The notes below the pieces were generated by a model. The model made no database searches and was not told the DNA's origin. It saw nothing but the letters and a program-made list of their open reading frames with translations. Shown in pieces: positions 8,030 to 19,348 of a stretch of 44,522 nucleotides of DNA; within the stretch, counting starts at the first letter, position 1; each line of letters opens with the position of its first letter. Both the position numbers and the translations under genes were made by a program. This DNA is from Aeromonas piscicola (GTDB taxonomy: Bacteria > Pseudomonadota > Gammaproteobacteria > Enterobacterales > Aeromonadaceae). The DNA is taken from positions 93,773 to 138,294 of the forward strand of contig NZ_CDBL01000056.1 of the NCBI RefSeq assembly GCF_000820005.1. The letters run 5' to 3'.

Positions 8030-8124
8030 GGCTTGATGCACAAGAAGGAGATGACATTTTCCGGGCACCTCTCTAGACTGGCAGCTGCCGCGCTTAAATA
8101 TTCAACATGGACAAGAGGTTACAG

Positions 8125-11100
8125 ATGCACCAGGGATGGCTGCTGATCGGGTTGTCGCTCGCCTATCTGGGGCTGCTGTTTCTGATCGCTTATGTGGCGG
8201 ACAAGAACAAGCGCCGCCGCCTCAAGGGGCAACCCCTGCTCTACAGCCTGTCGCTGGCGGTCTACTGCACCTCCTGGACCTTCTTCGGCACCGTCGGTCA
8301 GGCGAGTGAATCCCCCTGGTCGCCAGTGCCCATCTACCTTGGCCCCATGCTGGTCTTTCTGTTTGGCTGGCGACTGCTGGCCCGCCTCATCCTGGTGGCC
8401 AAGCGTGAGCACATCACCTCCATTGCCGACTTCATCGCCGCCCGCTACGGCAAGTCCCAGCGTCTGGCCATGGTCATAGCGCTGATCGCCATCATGGGCA
8501 TACTCCCGTATCTGGTCTTGCAACTGAAAGCCATAGTGACCGGACTGGATCTGCTGATGGCCAACTCTGTGTCTGCCGGCCCCACTGGCAATACCGCCGG
8601 ACTGGCCCTCGGCGTGGCTCTGCTGCTGGCGCTGTTCAGCATACTGTTCGGCACCCGCAACCTGGATGCCACCGAGCACCACAGAGGCATGGTGGTAGCC
8701 ATTGCCTTCGAATCCGTGGTCAAGCTGCTCGCCTTCGTGACCGTGGGGGGCTTCGCGCTCTGGCTGATCCTGAGCAAGCCGAGCCAGGCCCGCACCCTGG
8801 TGGCCAGCGACTTTCTCGATGCCGTGGTGGCGGTGACGCCGGGCGGTCTGCTGGAGCTCGCCATCTACACTCTGGTCGCCATGTGCGCCGTCATCTGCCT
8901 GCCGCGCCAGTTCCACGTGACCGTGGTGGAGAACAATCAGGGCCAGGATCTGCACTGGGCGCGCTGGCTGTTCCCGCTCTACCTGTTCGTGATGGGGCTC
9001 TTCATCTGGCCGCTGACGCTGGCGGGCAAGCAGTGGGTGGGGGCCGGCATGGCCTCGGATACCTATGTGATCAGCCTGCCCATGTCGCTCGGTTTCGACG
9101 GCATGGCGATGCTGGCGTTTCTCGGCGGCACCTCGGCGGCCACCGGTATGGTGATCGTCTGTACCATTGCCCTGGCCATCATGGTCAGCAACGATCTGGT
9201 GCTGCCTGTGCTGCTGCGCCGCTTCTGGCAGCAGGGGCGCGACGAGCGGCTGGTGCGGCTGCTGCTGCAGGTGCGCCGGGGCGCCATCCTGCTGATCCTG
9301 CTGGCGGCCTGGGGGCTCTACCTCTGGCTTGGGGATCTCACCAGTCTGTCGCGCATCGGCTATCTGTCGTTTGGCGCCGTGGCCCAGTTTGCCCCCGCCC
9401 TGTTGCTCGGCCTCTACTGGCGGCACGGCAACCGCAAGGGGGTCTATCTTGGCCTCGCACTCGGGGTCAGCCTCTGGTTTGTCACCCTGCTGGCTGAGAG
9501 TGGCCTGCTGGCCGGCTCGCCGCTGGAATCCCTGCTGGCGCCACCCGACTGGCCCGCATTTCGCGATCTGAGCCTGGGGGCCTGGTGCATCTTCCTGAGC
9601 CTCTTGCTCAACCTGCTCGGCTATGTGGCGGGCTCCCTGCTGTCGCGGGCGGCGGTGAGCGAGCGGCTGCAGGCGGCCAACTTTGTCGGCAAGCCGAGCC
9701 GCGATACCACGGCCCTCTATCAGGCGCGGGTCTCGGTCAAGGAGCTGGAGATGCTGGCGGCCCGTTTCGTCGGCTCGAGCCGGGTCAAGCGGGCCTTCGG
9801 TCGTTTCGCCGGCGAGCGGGGCGGCACCCTGGCGCCCCAGATGCAGGCTTCGGCTGAGCTTATCGCCCATACCGAGCGGCTGCTGGCCGGGGTGTTTGGC
9901 ACTTCGTCCGCCCGGTTGGTGCTGGCGTCGGCACTGCAAGGGCGCAACATGCAGCTCGAGGAGATTGCCACCATAGTGGACGAGGCCTCCGACGTGTTTC
10001 GCTTCAACCGCGGCCTGCTGCAGGGGGCCATAGAGCACATGGGGCAGGGGATTTCCGTGGTGGATCGGGAGCTCAAGCTGGTGGCCTGGAACCGGCGCTA
10101 CATAGAGCTGTTCCACTACCCGCCGGGCCTCATCCAGATGGGGCGATCCATCGAGGAGATCATCCGTTACAACGCTGAGCAGGGGCTGTGCGGCCCGGGC
10201 GATATCGAGGCCCATGTGGCGCGGCGGGTCGCTTTCATGCTGCGCGGCAGCCCCCATATCTCGGCGCGGGAGCGACCCGATGGCCGGGTGATCGAGATGC
10301 AGGGCAACCCCATGCCGGCCGGCGGTTTCGTCATGACCTTTACCGACATCACCCCGTTTCGCGACGCCGAGCGGGTGCTGCGGGAAGCCAACGAACACCT
10401 GGAGGCACGGGTGGCCGAACGCACCCACGAGCTGTCTGAGCTCAACCGCCAGCTGCTGCTGGTGAACCAGCAGGTGGAGCGGGCCAACCACTCCAAGAGC
10501 CGCTTCCTGGCGGCGGTGAGCCACGATCTGACCCAACCCCTCAATGCGGCCAAGCTGTTTACCTCTTCCCTGCTTGAGATGCTGCCACCCCGGGATGAGA
10601 CGGCCCGCATCGCCCGTCACATCGACGATGCGCTGGGGGCGACCGAGGATCTGATCACGGATCTGCTCGACATCTCGCGGCTCGAGGCGGGCAAGTTCAA
10701 GGCTAAAAAGCTCGATTTCGCCCTGCACGACGTGTTCGACAACCTCAAGGCGGAGTTCGGGGTGCTGGCTCAGGCGGGGGGCATACAGTTCTCGGTGGTG
10801 GAGAGCAAGCTGGCCGTGTACAGCGACGTGCGCCTGCTGCGTCGGGTGCTGCAAAACTTCCTCACCAATGCGTTTCGCTACAACCCGGGTGGCCGTGTGC
10901 TGCTCGGTTGCCGCCGGCTGGGGGACAAGGTGCGCATCGAGGTGTGGGACAACGGCCCCGGCATCCCGGCCGACAAGCAGGAGGCCATCTTCGACGAGTT
11001 CTCCCGCCTCGATCACTCCCGCACCGCCAAGGAGCAGGGGTTGGGGCTGGGGCTCGCGATCGCCCGCGGCATTGCCCTGGTGCTGGGGCACAACCTGACC

Positions 11101-11625
11101 CTGCGCAGCTGGCCGGGGGCGGGATCCGTGTTTGCCATCACCCTCAATCTGGCGACCCGTCCTGTCGCAACGACGCAGGTGGCGGCGCCCGCCCAGCGGG
11201 ACAGCCAGCTGGAGGGGATCCGGGTGCTCTGCATCGACAACGAGAGCGACATTCTCATCGCCATGCACTCCCTGCTGGGTCGCTGGGGTTGCGAGGTGGT
11301 CTGCGCCCAGAGTCTGGTTCAGGCGGAGGATCTCATCGCCGGCGGCTTCCTGCCGCAGCTGGTGCTGTCCGATTACCACCTGGATGACGGCAAGACAGGC
11401 TTGCAGGCATTGCACATGCTGCGCCTCGCCCATGGCAACGACATAGGCGGCATCATCATCAGTGCGGATCGCAAGAGCGAGTTGCAGGCGCAGATCCGTG
11501 AACACGGCTACGGCTACATCAGCAAACCGGTCAAGCCGCTCAAGTTGCGAGCGCTGATGAACAGCATATTGCGGCCGGCCAAACTTGATGATGATCACGA
11601 AACAAGTAATTCGTCTGATTTTTAA
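8125..11625 (+). CDS. Hybrid sensor histidine kinase with symporter-like sensor domain, PAS and receiver
   Basis: A protein of about 1166 residues. Residues 1-500 form a sodium:solute symporter (SSSF/PutP-like) module with a dozen or so membrane helices, as in CbrA. A PAS domain (about 626-750, from FNRGLLQGAIEHMGQG) leads through a coiled coil to the HisKA domain with SHDLTQPLNAAKLF (His800). The HATPase follows (NFLTNAFRYN, VWDNGPGIPADK, GLGLGLAIARG), then a C-terminal receiver with VLSDYHLDDG (Asp1083). I prefer the ATG at 8125, which has AGAGG six bases upstream; the ATG at 8107 has none. The architecture resembles CbrA/NahK-type kinases. The ligand, possibly a transported metabolite, is unknown, and no cognate regulator gene is adjacent. 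Confidence 0.85.
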   Translation: MHQGWLLIGLSLAYLGLLFLIAYVADKNKRRRLKGQPLLYSLSLAVYCTSWTFFGTVGQASESPWSPVPIYLGPMLVFLFGWRLLARLILVAKREHITSIADFIAARYGKSQRLAMVIALIAIMGILPYLVLQLKAIVTGLDLLMANSVSAGPTGNTAGLALGVALLLALFSILFGTRNLDATEHHRGMVVAIAFESVVKLLAFVTVGGFALWLILSKPSQARTLVASDFLDAVVAVTPGGLLELAIYTLVAMCAVICLPRQFHVTVVENNQGQDLHWARWLFPLYLFVMGLFIWPLTLAGKQWVGAGMASDTYVISLPMSLGFDGMAMLAFLGGTSAATGMVIVCTIALAIMVSNDLVLPVLLRRFWQQGRDERLVRLLLQVRRGAILLILLAAWGLYLWLGDLTSLSRIGYLSFGAVAQFAPALLLGLYWRHGNRKGVYLGLALGVSLWFVTLLAESGLLAGSPLESLLAPPDWPAFRDLSLGAWCIFLSLLLNLLGYVAGSLLSRAAVSERLQAANFVGKPSRDTTALYQARVSVKELEMLAARFVGSSRVKRAFGRFAGERGGTLAPQMQASAELIAHTERLLAGVFGTSSARLVLASALQGRNMQLEEIATIVDEASDVFRFNRGLLQGAIEHMGQGISVVDRELKLVAWNRRYIELFHYPPGLIQMGRSIEEIIRYNAEQGLCGPGDIEAHVARRVAFMLRGSPHISARERPDGRVIEMQGNPMPAGGFVMTFTDITPFRDAERVLREANEHLEARVAERTHELSELNRQLLLVNQQVERANHSKSRFLAAVSHDLTQPLNAAKLFTSSLLEMLPPRDETARIARHIDDALGATEDLITDLLDISRLEAGKFKAKKLDFALHDVFDNLKAEFGVLAQAGGIQFSVVESKLAVYSDVRLLRRVLQNFLTNAFRYNPGGRVLLGCRRLGDKVRIEVWDNGPGIPADKQEAIFDEFSRLDHSRTAKEQGLGLGLAIARGIALVLGHNLTLRSWPGAGSVFAITLNLATRPVATTQVAAPAQRDSQLEGIRVLCIDNESDILIAMHSLLGRWGCEVVCAQSLVQAEDLIAGGFLPQLVLSDYHLDDGKTGLQALHMLRLAHGNDIGGIIISADRKSELQAQIREHGYGYISKPVKPLKLRALMNSILRPAKLDDDHETSNSSDF

Positions 11626-11649
11626 TCTCAGCCCCGAGGTGTCAAGATA

Positions 11650-11681
11650 GGCGCTTTCTTACACAACAAAGCGTCCTTTTT
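11650..11681 (+). terminator. Terminator of the hybrid kinase gene
   Basis: GGCGCTTT and AAAGCGTC pair (one G-U) around a ten-base loop and are followed by C and TTTTT, 24 bp past the kinase stop. Confidence 0.75.
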
Positions 11682-11770
11682 GCTCGTTTGGGGCTATTTT
11701 CCGATAAAAAGTGGCTTATTAATAACCTGTCAGGGGTTTGCCCTTCCTCGTTTAACTCCTTATATTCAAC

Positions 11771-11792
11771 TTGCGATTATTTTTTGTCGCAA
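11771..11792. repeat. Inverted repeat upstream of the riboswitch
   Basis: TTGCGA, ten-base AT-rich spacer, TCGCAA. It lies just before the c-di-GMP aptamer, in the likely promoter region of the chitinase transcript, and could be a regulator site. No family is assigned. Confidence 0.4.
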
Positions 11793-11800
11793 ATCAAGTT

Positions 11801-11888
11801 GTGCAAAAGGCAAACCGGACGAAAGTCCGGGACGCAAAGCTTCCGGTCTAAGGGTCAGCAGTACCTAGGATAGCGGGGCCACCACAGG
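11801..11888 (+). promoter_or_regulatory. Class I cyclic-di-GMP riboswitch (GEMM-I aptamer)
   Basis: The conserved GEMM-I blocks occur in order: GGCAAACC, a stem capped by a GAAA tetraloop (GGAC-GAAA-GTCC), GGGACGCAAAGC, TTCCGGTCTAAGGG, then TAGGATAGCGGGGCCACC. This parallels the Vibrio cholerae Vc2 aptamer block by block. The aptamer ends about 110 nt before the GH18 chitinase ATG. GEMM-I riboswitches are known upstream of chitin-related genes in Vibrio and Aeromonas, so regulation of chitinase by c-di-GMP fits. Confidence 0.93.
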
Positions 11889-11949
11889 TTGTTTCGTCCA
11901 TGGGCCAAGCCATGGCGCGATGTTGTCTGCGTTACCTGTCTGGTTGGCG

Positions 11950-14610
<2,661 letters not shown>

Positions 14611-14625
14611 TGTTTGAACCTGTTC

Positions 14626-14654
14626 GGGGGGCGCATCATGCGCCCCCATTTTTT
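14626..14654 (+). terminator. Terminator between the two chitinase genes
   Basis: GGGGGCGCA, loop TCA, TGCGCCCCC, A, then six T. A strong hairpin 15 bp after the GH18 stop, only 26 bp before the next gene, so the second chitinase depends on read-through or on a promoter inside the first gene. Confidence 0.85.
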
Positions 14655-14680
14655 CCCGCGTGTATGCCAAGAGGTATGAG

Positions 14681-16597
14681 ATGAAAAAACACCCACTAAC
14701 CCTGCTGCTGGCCGGACTCTGTCTGAGCGGTCAGCTGTGGGCCGCCGCCCTGTATGACATCAATCAGGGATACAGCGGCGGCAGCCAGGTCAGTTTCAAC
14801 GGCCAGATCTATGAGGCCAAATGGTATGCCAATCCGGGCCAGAGCCCTGGGCTGCAGGTCGCCAACGAGTGGGACTCTCCATGGGCCCTGATGGGTGACG
14901 ATGAGGCGACCCCGCCCGACGGCGGCGCTGGCATCACGCCTCCGGTGGAGGGGGGCAGCGGCACGACCGAAGGCTCGCCCGTCTACCTGAGCCAGAGCGA
15001 GCTGGATGCCAAGGAGAAAGCGCTCACCGACTTCCCGGCCATGGCGGCAGTCAAGGCCTCTATCGCGACCCGCGACAACGCCGTGGTCGAGGCGGTGGCC
15101 CCCGGGCTGCCGCTCAATCCCGCCAACGTCAAGCGGGTCGAGGGGTTGATCAGCGAGTCGCAGTTCAACTTCCTGTTCCCGCTGCGGGCCCCGGAATACA
15201 CCTATCGCGGCTTCCTGCAGGCGGTGGCCAAGTTCCCGGCCTTCTGCGGCGACTACAGCGACGGACGCAATGCCGAGGCCATCTGCCGCAAGTCGCTGGC
15301 CACCATGTTTGCCCACTTCGCCCAGGAAACCGGCGGTCACGAGAGCTGGCGACCCGAGCCCGAGTGGCGCCAGGGCCTGGTCTGGGTGCGGGAGATGGGC
15401 TGGACCGAGCAGATGCGCGGCGGTTACAACGCCGAGTGTCGACCGGATGTGTGGCAGGGCCAGCAGTGGCCGTGCGGAAAGTTCGAGAACGGCGAGTTCA
15501 AGAGCTACTTCGGCCGTGGCGCCAAGCAGTTGTCGTACAACTACAACTACGGTCCCTTCTCCGAGGCCATGTTCGGCACAGTGCGTACCCTGCTGGACAA
15601 CCCGGAGAAAGTGGCGGACACCTGGCTCAACCTGGCCAGCGCCGTCTTCTTCTTCGTCTATCCGCAGCCGCCCAAGCCCTCCATGCTGCACGTGATCGAT
15701 GGCACCTGGCAGCCCAATGACCACGACAGGCAGAACGGCCTGGTGCCGGGCTTTGGGGTGACCACCCAGATCATCAACGGCGGGGTGGAGTGCGGTGGCG
15801 CGGCCGAGCACGCCCAGTCCCAGAACCGCATCACCTACTACCAGGCCCAGGCCCAGTATCTGGGGGTGCCTGTGCCGGCAGACGAGGTGCTCGGTTGCAA
15901 GAACATGAAGTACTTTGACGAGGCGGGTGCCGGCGCCCTGCCCATCTATTGGGAGAATGACTGGAGCTATGTGCCGGGCAACCCCAATGGCGGCAAGAGC
16001 TACGCCTGCAAGCTGGTGGGCTACCAGACCCGCTTCAGTGCCTTCAAGGCGCGGGACTACAGCCAGTGCGTACAGCACTTCTTCCCCGAGGTGGTGATCG
16101 AGGACAACGGCGGTGGCACCAACCTGCCGCCGGTGGCCAACATCAGCGGCCCGAGCGAGGCGCTGGGCGGTGCGACCGTGCTGCTCTCCGGCCAGGGTTC
16201 GAGCGACCCGGAAGGCAAGCCGCTCGGCTACGCCTGGACTCTGCCTGCCGGGGCCAGCGCCTCGGATCTGACTCAGTCCACCCTGAGCGCCACCCTGCCG
16301 CCGACTCCGGTCAGCGACACCCGCTACGGCTTCGTGCTCAAGGTGACCGACGAGAAGGGGCTCAGCCGCAGTGCGACCCACGAGATCCTGATCAAGGGCA
16401 GCGGCGGCACCACGCCGCCGGATGGCAACCCGCCCTACAAAGCAGGTACGGCCTACAAGGCCGGTGACAAGGTGAGCAATATGGGGGGCAACTACCAGTG
16501 CAAACCCCACCCCTACACCGGCTGGTGCGCGGGCGCGGCCTGGGCCTATGAGCCGGGCAAGGGCACGGCCTGGGGGGATGCCTGGATCAAGCTGTGA
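14681..16597 (+). CDS. Secreted GH19-family chitinase with chitin-binding modules and PKD domain
   Basis: A 638-residue protein. It has a signal peptide (residues 1-21, ending LWA) and an N-terminal CBM5/12 module (about 22-73, LYDINQGYSGGSQVSFNGQ). After a Gly/Pro/Thr linker comes a GH19 domain (about 110-470) with FAQETGGHES, where Glu216 is the likely general acid; FGRGAKQLSYNYNYG is the conserved substrate-cleft block. A PKD domain (about 480-570, DPEGKPLGYAWTLP) and a C-terminal CBM5/12 module (from about 585) follow. The ATG at 14681 has AGAGG seven bases upstream. The longer frame from 14660 adds residues before the signal peptide. It should cooperate with the upstream GH18 enzyme in chitin breakdown by an inverting mechanism. 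Confidence 0.9.
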   Translation: MKKHPLTLLLAGLCLSGQLWAAALYDINQGYSGGSQVSFNGQIYEAKWYANPGQSPGLQVANEWDSPWALMGDDEATPPDGGAGITPPVEGGSGTTEGSPVYLSQSELDAKEKALTDFPAMAAVKASIATRDNAVVEAVAPGLPLNPANVKRVEGLISESQFNFLFPLRAPEYTYRGFLQAVAKFPAFCGDYSDGRNAEAICRKSLATMFAHFAQETGGHESWRPEPEWRQGLVWVREMGWTEQMRGGYNAECRPDVWQGQQWPCGKFENGEFKSYFGRGAKQLSYNYNYGPFSEAMFGTVRTLLDNPEKVADTWLNLASAVFFFVYPQPPKPSMLHVIDGTWQPNDHDRQNGLVPGFGVTTQIINGGVECGGAAEHAQSQNRITYYQAQAQYLGVPVPADEVLGCKNMKYFDEAGAGALPIYWENDWSYVPGNPNGGKSYACKLVGYQTRFSAFKARDYSQCVQHFFPEVVIEDNGGGTNLPPVANISGPSEALGGATVLLSGQGSSDPEGKPLGYAWTLPAGASASDLTQSTLSATLPPTPVSDTRYGFVLKVTDEKGLSRSATHEILIKGSGGTTPPDGNPPYKAGTAYKAGDKVSNMGGNYQCKPHPYTGWCAGAAWAYEPGKGTAWGDAWIKL

Positions 16598-16615
16598 CGA
16601 CTGTATTCGTTCAAT

Positions 16616-16642
16616 AAAAAAGGCCCGTCAGGGCCTTTTTTT
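16616..16642. terminator. Bidirectional terminator between the GH19 chitinase and rlmA
   Basis: AAAAAAGGCCC, loop GTCA, GGGCC, then seven T, 18 bp after the chitinase stop and 17 bp before the rlmA stop on the other strand. Confidence 0.88.
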
Positions 16643-16659
16643 CATGGAGGGATGCGCTA

Positions 16660-17460
16660 TCAGAGCGGCTTTTGCCACAGGCTCAGCAGCAGATCCTGTT
16701 CCAGCTCGTCCGGTCCCTGCTGGGTAAAGGCGTGGCGCTGTTCACCGCTGGCGCGCCAGCCGAGGCGGCTGGTTTCCAGAATGAAGCTGCGCAGGGACTG
16801 ATCCATGGTCATGGCGAACTGGCAACGCTCCTGGCCCAGGGAGGTGAGACCACCGAGGGTGGGCCAGCTAAGGGGGTGTTCCATGCTCACCGGGTTGAGG
16901 CTGACCCTCAGCTGCCACTGGTGGCGCGGGCCCGGTTGCAGGTAAAGCAGGTAACCGCCCGGTGCCAGCCAGCTGACCAGTTGCTCTGTCTTGACCTTGA
17001 GATCGTTGACCAGCAGCACCTGGGCCGTACCCGGCAGGATCGGGGCGCGGGCCGGATCGGCGATGACGAACTGAGCTTCCGGCTGCGCCTTGTTGGCGGC
17101 AAAGATGGTGTTTTTGGCGATGTCGACGCCGGCAAATTGCCAGCCCGGCAGGCGCTCGGCCAGGGCGCGGCAGTAGTAGCCTTCGCCGCAACCCAGGTGG
17201 ATCAGCTCGCGGGGGCCGAGCGGGGCGAGCAGGGCCGCGATGGCATCCACCAGCGGCGCCTGGTGACCCTGTTCCAGGAAGTTGCGCTTGGCGCGCATCA
17301 GGGCGCGGCTGTCACTGTCCTTGGGGTTCTTCTTGCCGGGAATGAGATCCAGATAGCCTTCCGGAGCCGGATCGAAATGGTGCTTGTTGTCGCAATAGAC
17401 CCCGCGGGATGCTTCGTGAAGATGCAGGGGACTGCGGCAAAGGGGACATTGAAGATGCAT
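16660..17460 (-). CDS. rlmA: 23S rRNA (guanine745-N1)-methyltransferase RlmA
   Basis: A 266-residue SAM-dependent methyltransferase that modifies G745 (E. coli numbering) of 23S rRNA. The N-terminus holds the zinc-binding module typical of RlmA (CPLCRSPL, then YCDNKHHFD). It is followed by the family block GYLDLIPGKKNPKDSDSR and a Rossmann SAM site (LIHLGCGEGYYCRAL). The ATG at 17460 is preferred over an in-frame GTG two codons earlier; neither has a strong ribosome binding site. It lies downstream of crp on the same strand but behind the crp terminator. Confidence 0.92.
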   Translation of the reverse strand: MHLQCPLCRSPLHLHEASRGVYCDNKHHFDPAPEGYLDLIPGKKNPKDSDSRALMRAKRNFLEQGHQAPLVDAIAALLAPLGPRELIHLGCGEGYYCRALAERLPGWQFAGVDIAKNTIFAANKAQPEAQFVIADPARAPILPGTAQVLLVNDLKVKTEQLVSWLAPGGYLLYLQPGPRHQWQLRVSLNPVSMEHPLSWPTLGGLTSLGQERCQFAMTMDQSLRSFILETSRLGWRASGEQRHAFTQQGPDELEQDLLLSLWQKPL

Positions 17461-17518
17461 ACACACTCGCTTGGTTGAGGCCGGGGAAGGGCGTGCAGGA
17501 TTATAGGGGAGACGATCA

Positions 17519-17546
17519 GAAAAGGCTGCCGTGGCAGCCTTTTTTA
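17519..17546. terminator. Terminator downstream of crp
   Basis: AAAAGGCTGCC, GT, GGCAGCCTTTTTT: a symmetric hairpin with flanking A and T tracts, between crp and rlmA. Confidence 0.85.
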
Positions 17547-17582
17547 TCCAACGGCTCTGTGCTGAGCCGTCAGGGAACCCTG

Positions 17583-18221
17583 TCAGCGGGTGCCAAACAC
17601 CACTATTGTCTTGCCGTGGGCGGAGATCAGCTCCTGCTCTTCGAGCATCTTGAGGATCCGGCCGACGGTTTCGCGGGAGCAGCCAACGATCTGGCCTATC
17701 TCCTGACGGGTGATCTTGATCTGCATGCCATCCGGGTGGGTCATGGCATCCGGCTGTTTGGCCAGATTGAGCAGGGTCTGGGCGATCCGGCCTGTGACGT
17801 CCAGGAAGGCCAGGTTGCCGACTTTCTGACTGGTGTGCTGCAGTCGGGTCGCCATCTGACCGGAGAGACGCATCAGTATTTCCGGATTGACCTGGATCAG
17901 CTGACGGAACTTCTTGTAGGAGATCTCGGCTACTTCACAGGAGCCCTTGGCGCGCACCCAGGCGGAACGCTCCGGATTCTCGCTCTCCTCGAACATGCCC
18001 ATCTCGCCCAGGAAGTCGCCCTGGTTCAGATAGGAGAGGATCATCTCCTTGCCTTCATCGTCCTTGATCAAGACGGCCACAGTGCCCTTGACGATGTAGT
18101 AGAGGGTTTCCGCTTTCTCACCCGCATGGATCAGGGTGCTCTTGGCGGGATACTTATGAATGTGGCAGTGCGACAAGAACCATTCCAGGGTGGGATCGCT
18201 TTGCGGTTTGCCAATGACCAT
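17583..18221 (-). CDS. crp: Cyclic AMP receptor protein
   Basis: A 212-residue global regulator nearly identical in layout to E. coli CRP (210 residues). The cAMP-binding domain has [18 protein letters not shown] and the phosphate-binding cassette [12 protein letters not shown] with the Arg-Ser-Ala-Trp block. After the dimerisation helix, the helix-turn-helix [19 protein letters not shown] lies at about 170-188. The ribosome site AGAGGA lies eight bases before the ATG. It controls carbon catabolite genes as a cAMP-bound dimer. It is divergent from yhfA, as in E. coli, with a CRP-like site between them that may support autoregulation. Confidence 0.97.
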   Translation of the reverse strand: MVIGKPQSDPTLEWFLSHCHIHKYPAKSTLIHAGEKAETLYYIVKGTVAVLIKDDEGKEMILSYLNQGDFLGEMGMFEESENPERSAWVRAKGSCEVAEISYKKFRQLIQVNPEILMRLSGQMATRLQHTSQKVGNLAFLDVTGRIAQTLLNLAKQPDAMTHPDGMQIKITRQEIGQIVGCSRETVGRILKMLEEQELISAHGKTIVVFGTR

Positions 18222-18530
18222 GAGAATTCCTCTGTAGTGTCTTTTTATGGACTCGTGCGTCCGGGCAAGCTGCCAACCTTGCCATTCCTTGTATTAGTCG
18301 CAGTAGGATAAGAGCCTTTGTCTGTGCTGACAAGGCTTTGAGGGCTTTTGCCAGATCCCCTTGTGGCCTGCTGCGCTATCCCGCCCATTTTAGGGAAGAT
18401 AGCGGCATCAGATGTTGATTTTGATCTAGTTCGCCTGCAAGTTCGCGAAAATGGCGGACATGTGCCGCTGCCGCACCGTCTGGGGTATGCTATGTCAGTC
18501 AGATCTGTCGTCATTAAGAGGAAATGTGAG
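18222..18530. promoter_or_regulatory. crp-yhfA divergent regulatory region
   Basis: A 309-bp gap without a supported gene. It holds a CRP-like site, TTTGA-TCTAGT-TCGCC (18420-18435), matching the TGTGA-N6-TCACA pattern at 7 of 10 half-site bases and the ideal 16-base core at 12. A hairpin (AGCCTTTGTC with GACAAGGCT, 18313-18337) lies about 100 nt upstream of crp and would be in its leader. In E. coli, crp is autoregulated from such a divergent region. Confidence 0.45.
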
Positions 18531-18935
18531 ATGAAAGCCAAGGTCAGCTGGGTGGAAGGCATGAAGTTTGTCGGCGAGAGTGAGTCCGGTCATCAGGTGA
18601 CCCTGGACGGCGCCAACCCCGGCGAAGGTGCCAGCCCGATGGAGATGATCCTGCTGGCGGTGGGCGGTTGCAGCTCGATCGACGTGGTCTCCATCCTGGA
18701 GAAGGCGCGTCAATCCGTGACCGCTTGCCATGTGGAGCTGGAAGGGCAGCGAGTGGAGTCGGTGCCGCGGGTATTCGAGAAGATCCACCTCAACTTCGTC
18801 GTGACCGGCAAGGGGCTGGCGGAGAAACAGGTGGCCCGCGCCGTGGATCTGTCGATGGAAAAGTACTGTTCCGTTTCCCTGATGTTGGAAAAAGCGGTAG
18901 AAATTACCCATAGTTATCAAATTCTTGAAGCCTGA
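18531..18935 (+). CDS. yhfA: OsmC-family protein YhfA
   Basis: A 134-residue OsmC/Ohr-fold protein, the same length as E. coli YhfA and, as there, divergent from crp. It has the family's first cysteine in AVGGCSSIDVVSILEK and a second in MEKYCSVSLMLEK, the usual pair of peroxidase cysteines. The frame is open upstream to 18348, but the ATG at 18531 with AGAGGA upstream and the family length decide the start. Its substrate is unknown; OsmC relatives reduce organic hydroperoxides. Confidence 0.93.
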   Translation: MKAKVSWVEGMKFVGESESGHQVTLDGANPGEGASPMEMILLAVGGCSSIDVVSILEKARQSVTACHVELEGQRVESVPRVFEKIHLNFVVTGKGLAEKQVARAVDLSMEKYCSVSLMLEKAVEITHSYQILEA

Positions 18936-18984
18936 TAGCCGTGACTCTTCCGATTGAATAACACCATGACATAAGGAAAGTGCA

Positions 18985-19281
18985 ATGAAAAACATGATCG
19001 TGTTACTTCCCCTGCTGGGGCTGGCGGCCTGCAGCATGCCGCAACCGACCCAGTACCAGTACAGCCAGTATCAGTGCGGGGAAGAGCTGTTGGCCGTGAC
19101 CTATGATGCCCAGGCTGACATGGTGCAGTTCCCCTATGCCGGCGTGTATCACAAGCTGGGCAGGGTAGAAGCGGAGTCCGGTGCCAAGTATTCCGACGGC
19201 GTCACCACCTTCTGGAATCAGGAAAAGCAGGCCCTCCTCACGCAGAAAGGGGTGACCCTGCTGACCTGTCAGCGCAAGTGA
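18985..19281 (+). CDS. Small MliC-like lipoprotein (lysozyme-inhibitor family)
   Basis: A 98-residue lipoprotein. Signal peptide MKNMIVLLPLLGLAAC with Cys16 as lipobox cysteine. The mature domain has one disulphide-capable pair (YQCGEELL and LLTCQRK) and the MliC-like block SGAKYSDGVTTFWNQEKQALL. MliC proteins are membrane-bound inhibitors of C-type lysozyme, where the SGxxY segment enters the lysozyme active site. The inhibitor role is inferred from that block. AAGGAAA lies just upstream of the ATG. It lies 49 bp after yhfA on the same strand. Confidence 0.8.
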   Translation: MKNMIVLLPLLGLAACSMPQPTQYQYSQYQCGEELLAVTYDAQADMVQFPYAGVYHKLGRVEAESGAKYSDGVTTFWNQEKQALLTQKGVTLLTCQRK

Positions 19282-19299
19282 TCGTCATGGCATGATCAC

Positions 19300-19330
19300 A
19301 ACGGCCTGCTCTCGCAGGCCGTTTTGTTTT
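19300..19330. terminator. Terminator after the MliC-like gene
   Basis: AACGGCCTGC, loop TCTC, GCAGGCCGTT followed by TTGTTTT. Confidence 0.85.
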
Positions 19331-19348
19331 ATGGGGAAGGGATCTGTA

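Noticed and set aside
8119..11598. A 1159-codon open frame antisense to the hybrid kinase
   Set aside because: It mirrors the kinase gene in a high-GC region, lacks recognisable domains and is full of Gln, His, Gly and Arg. The plus strand has complete kinase domains.
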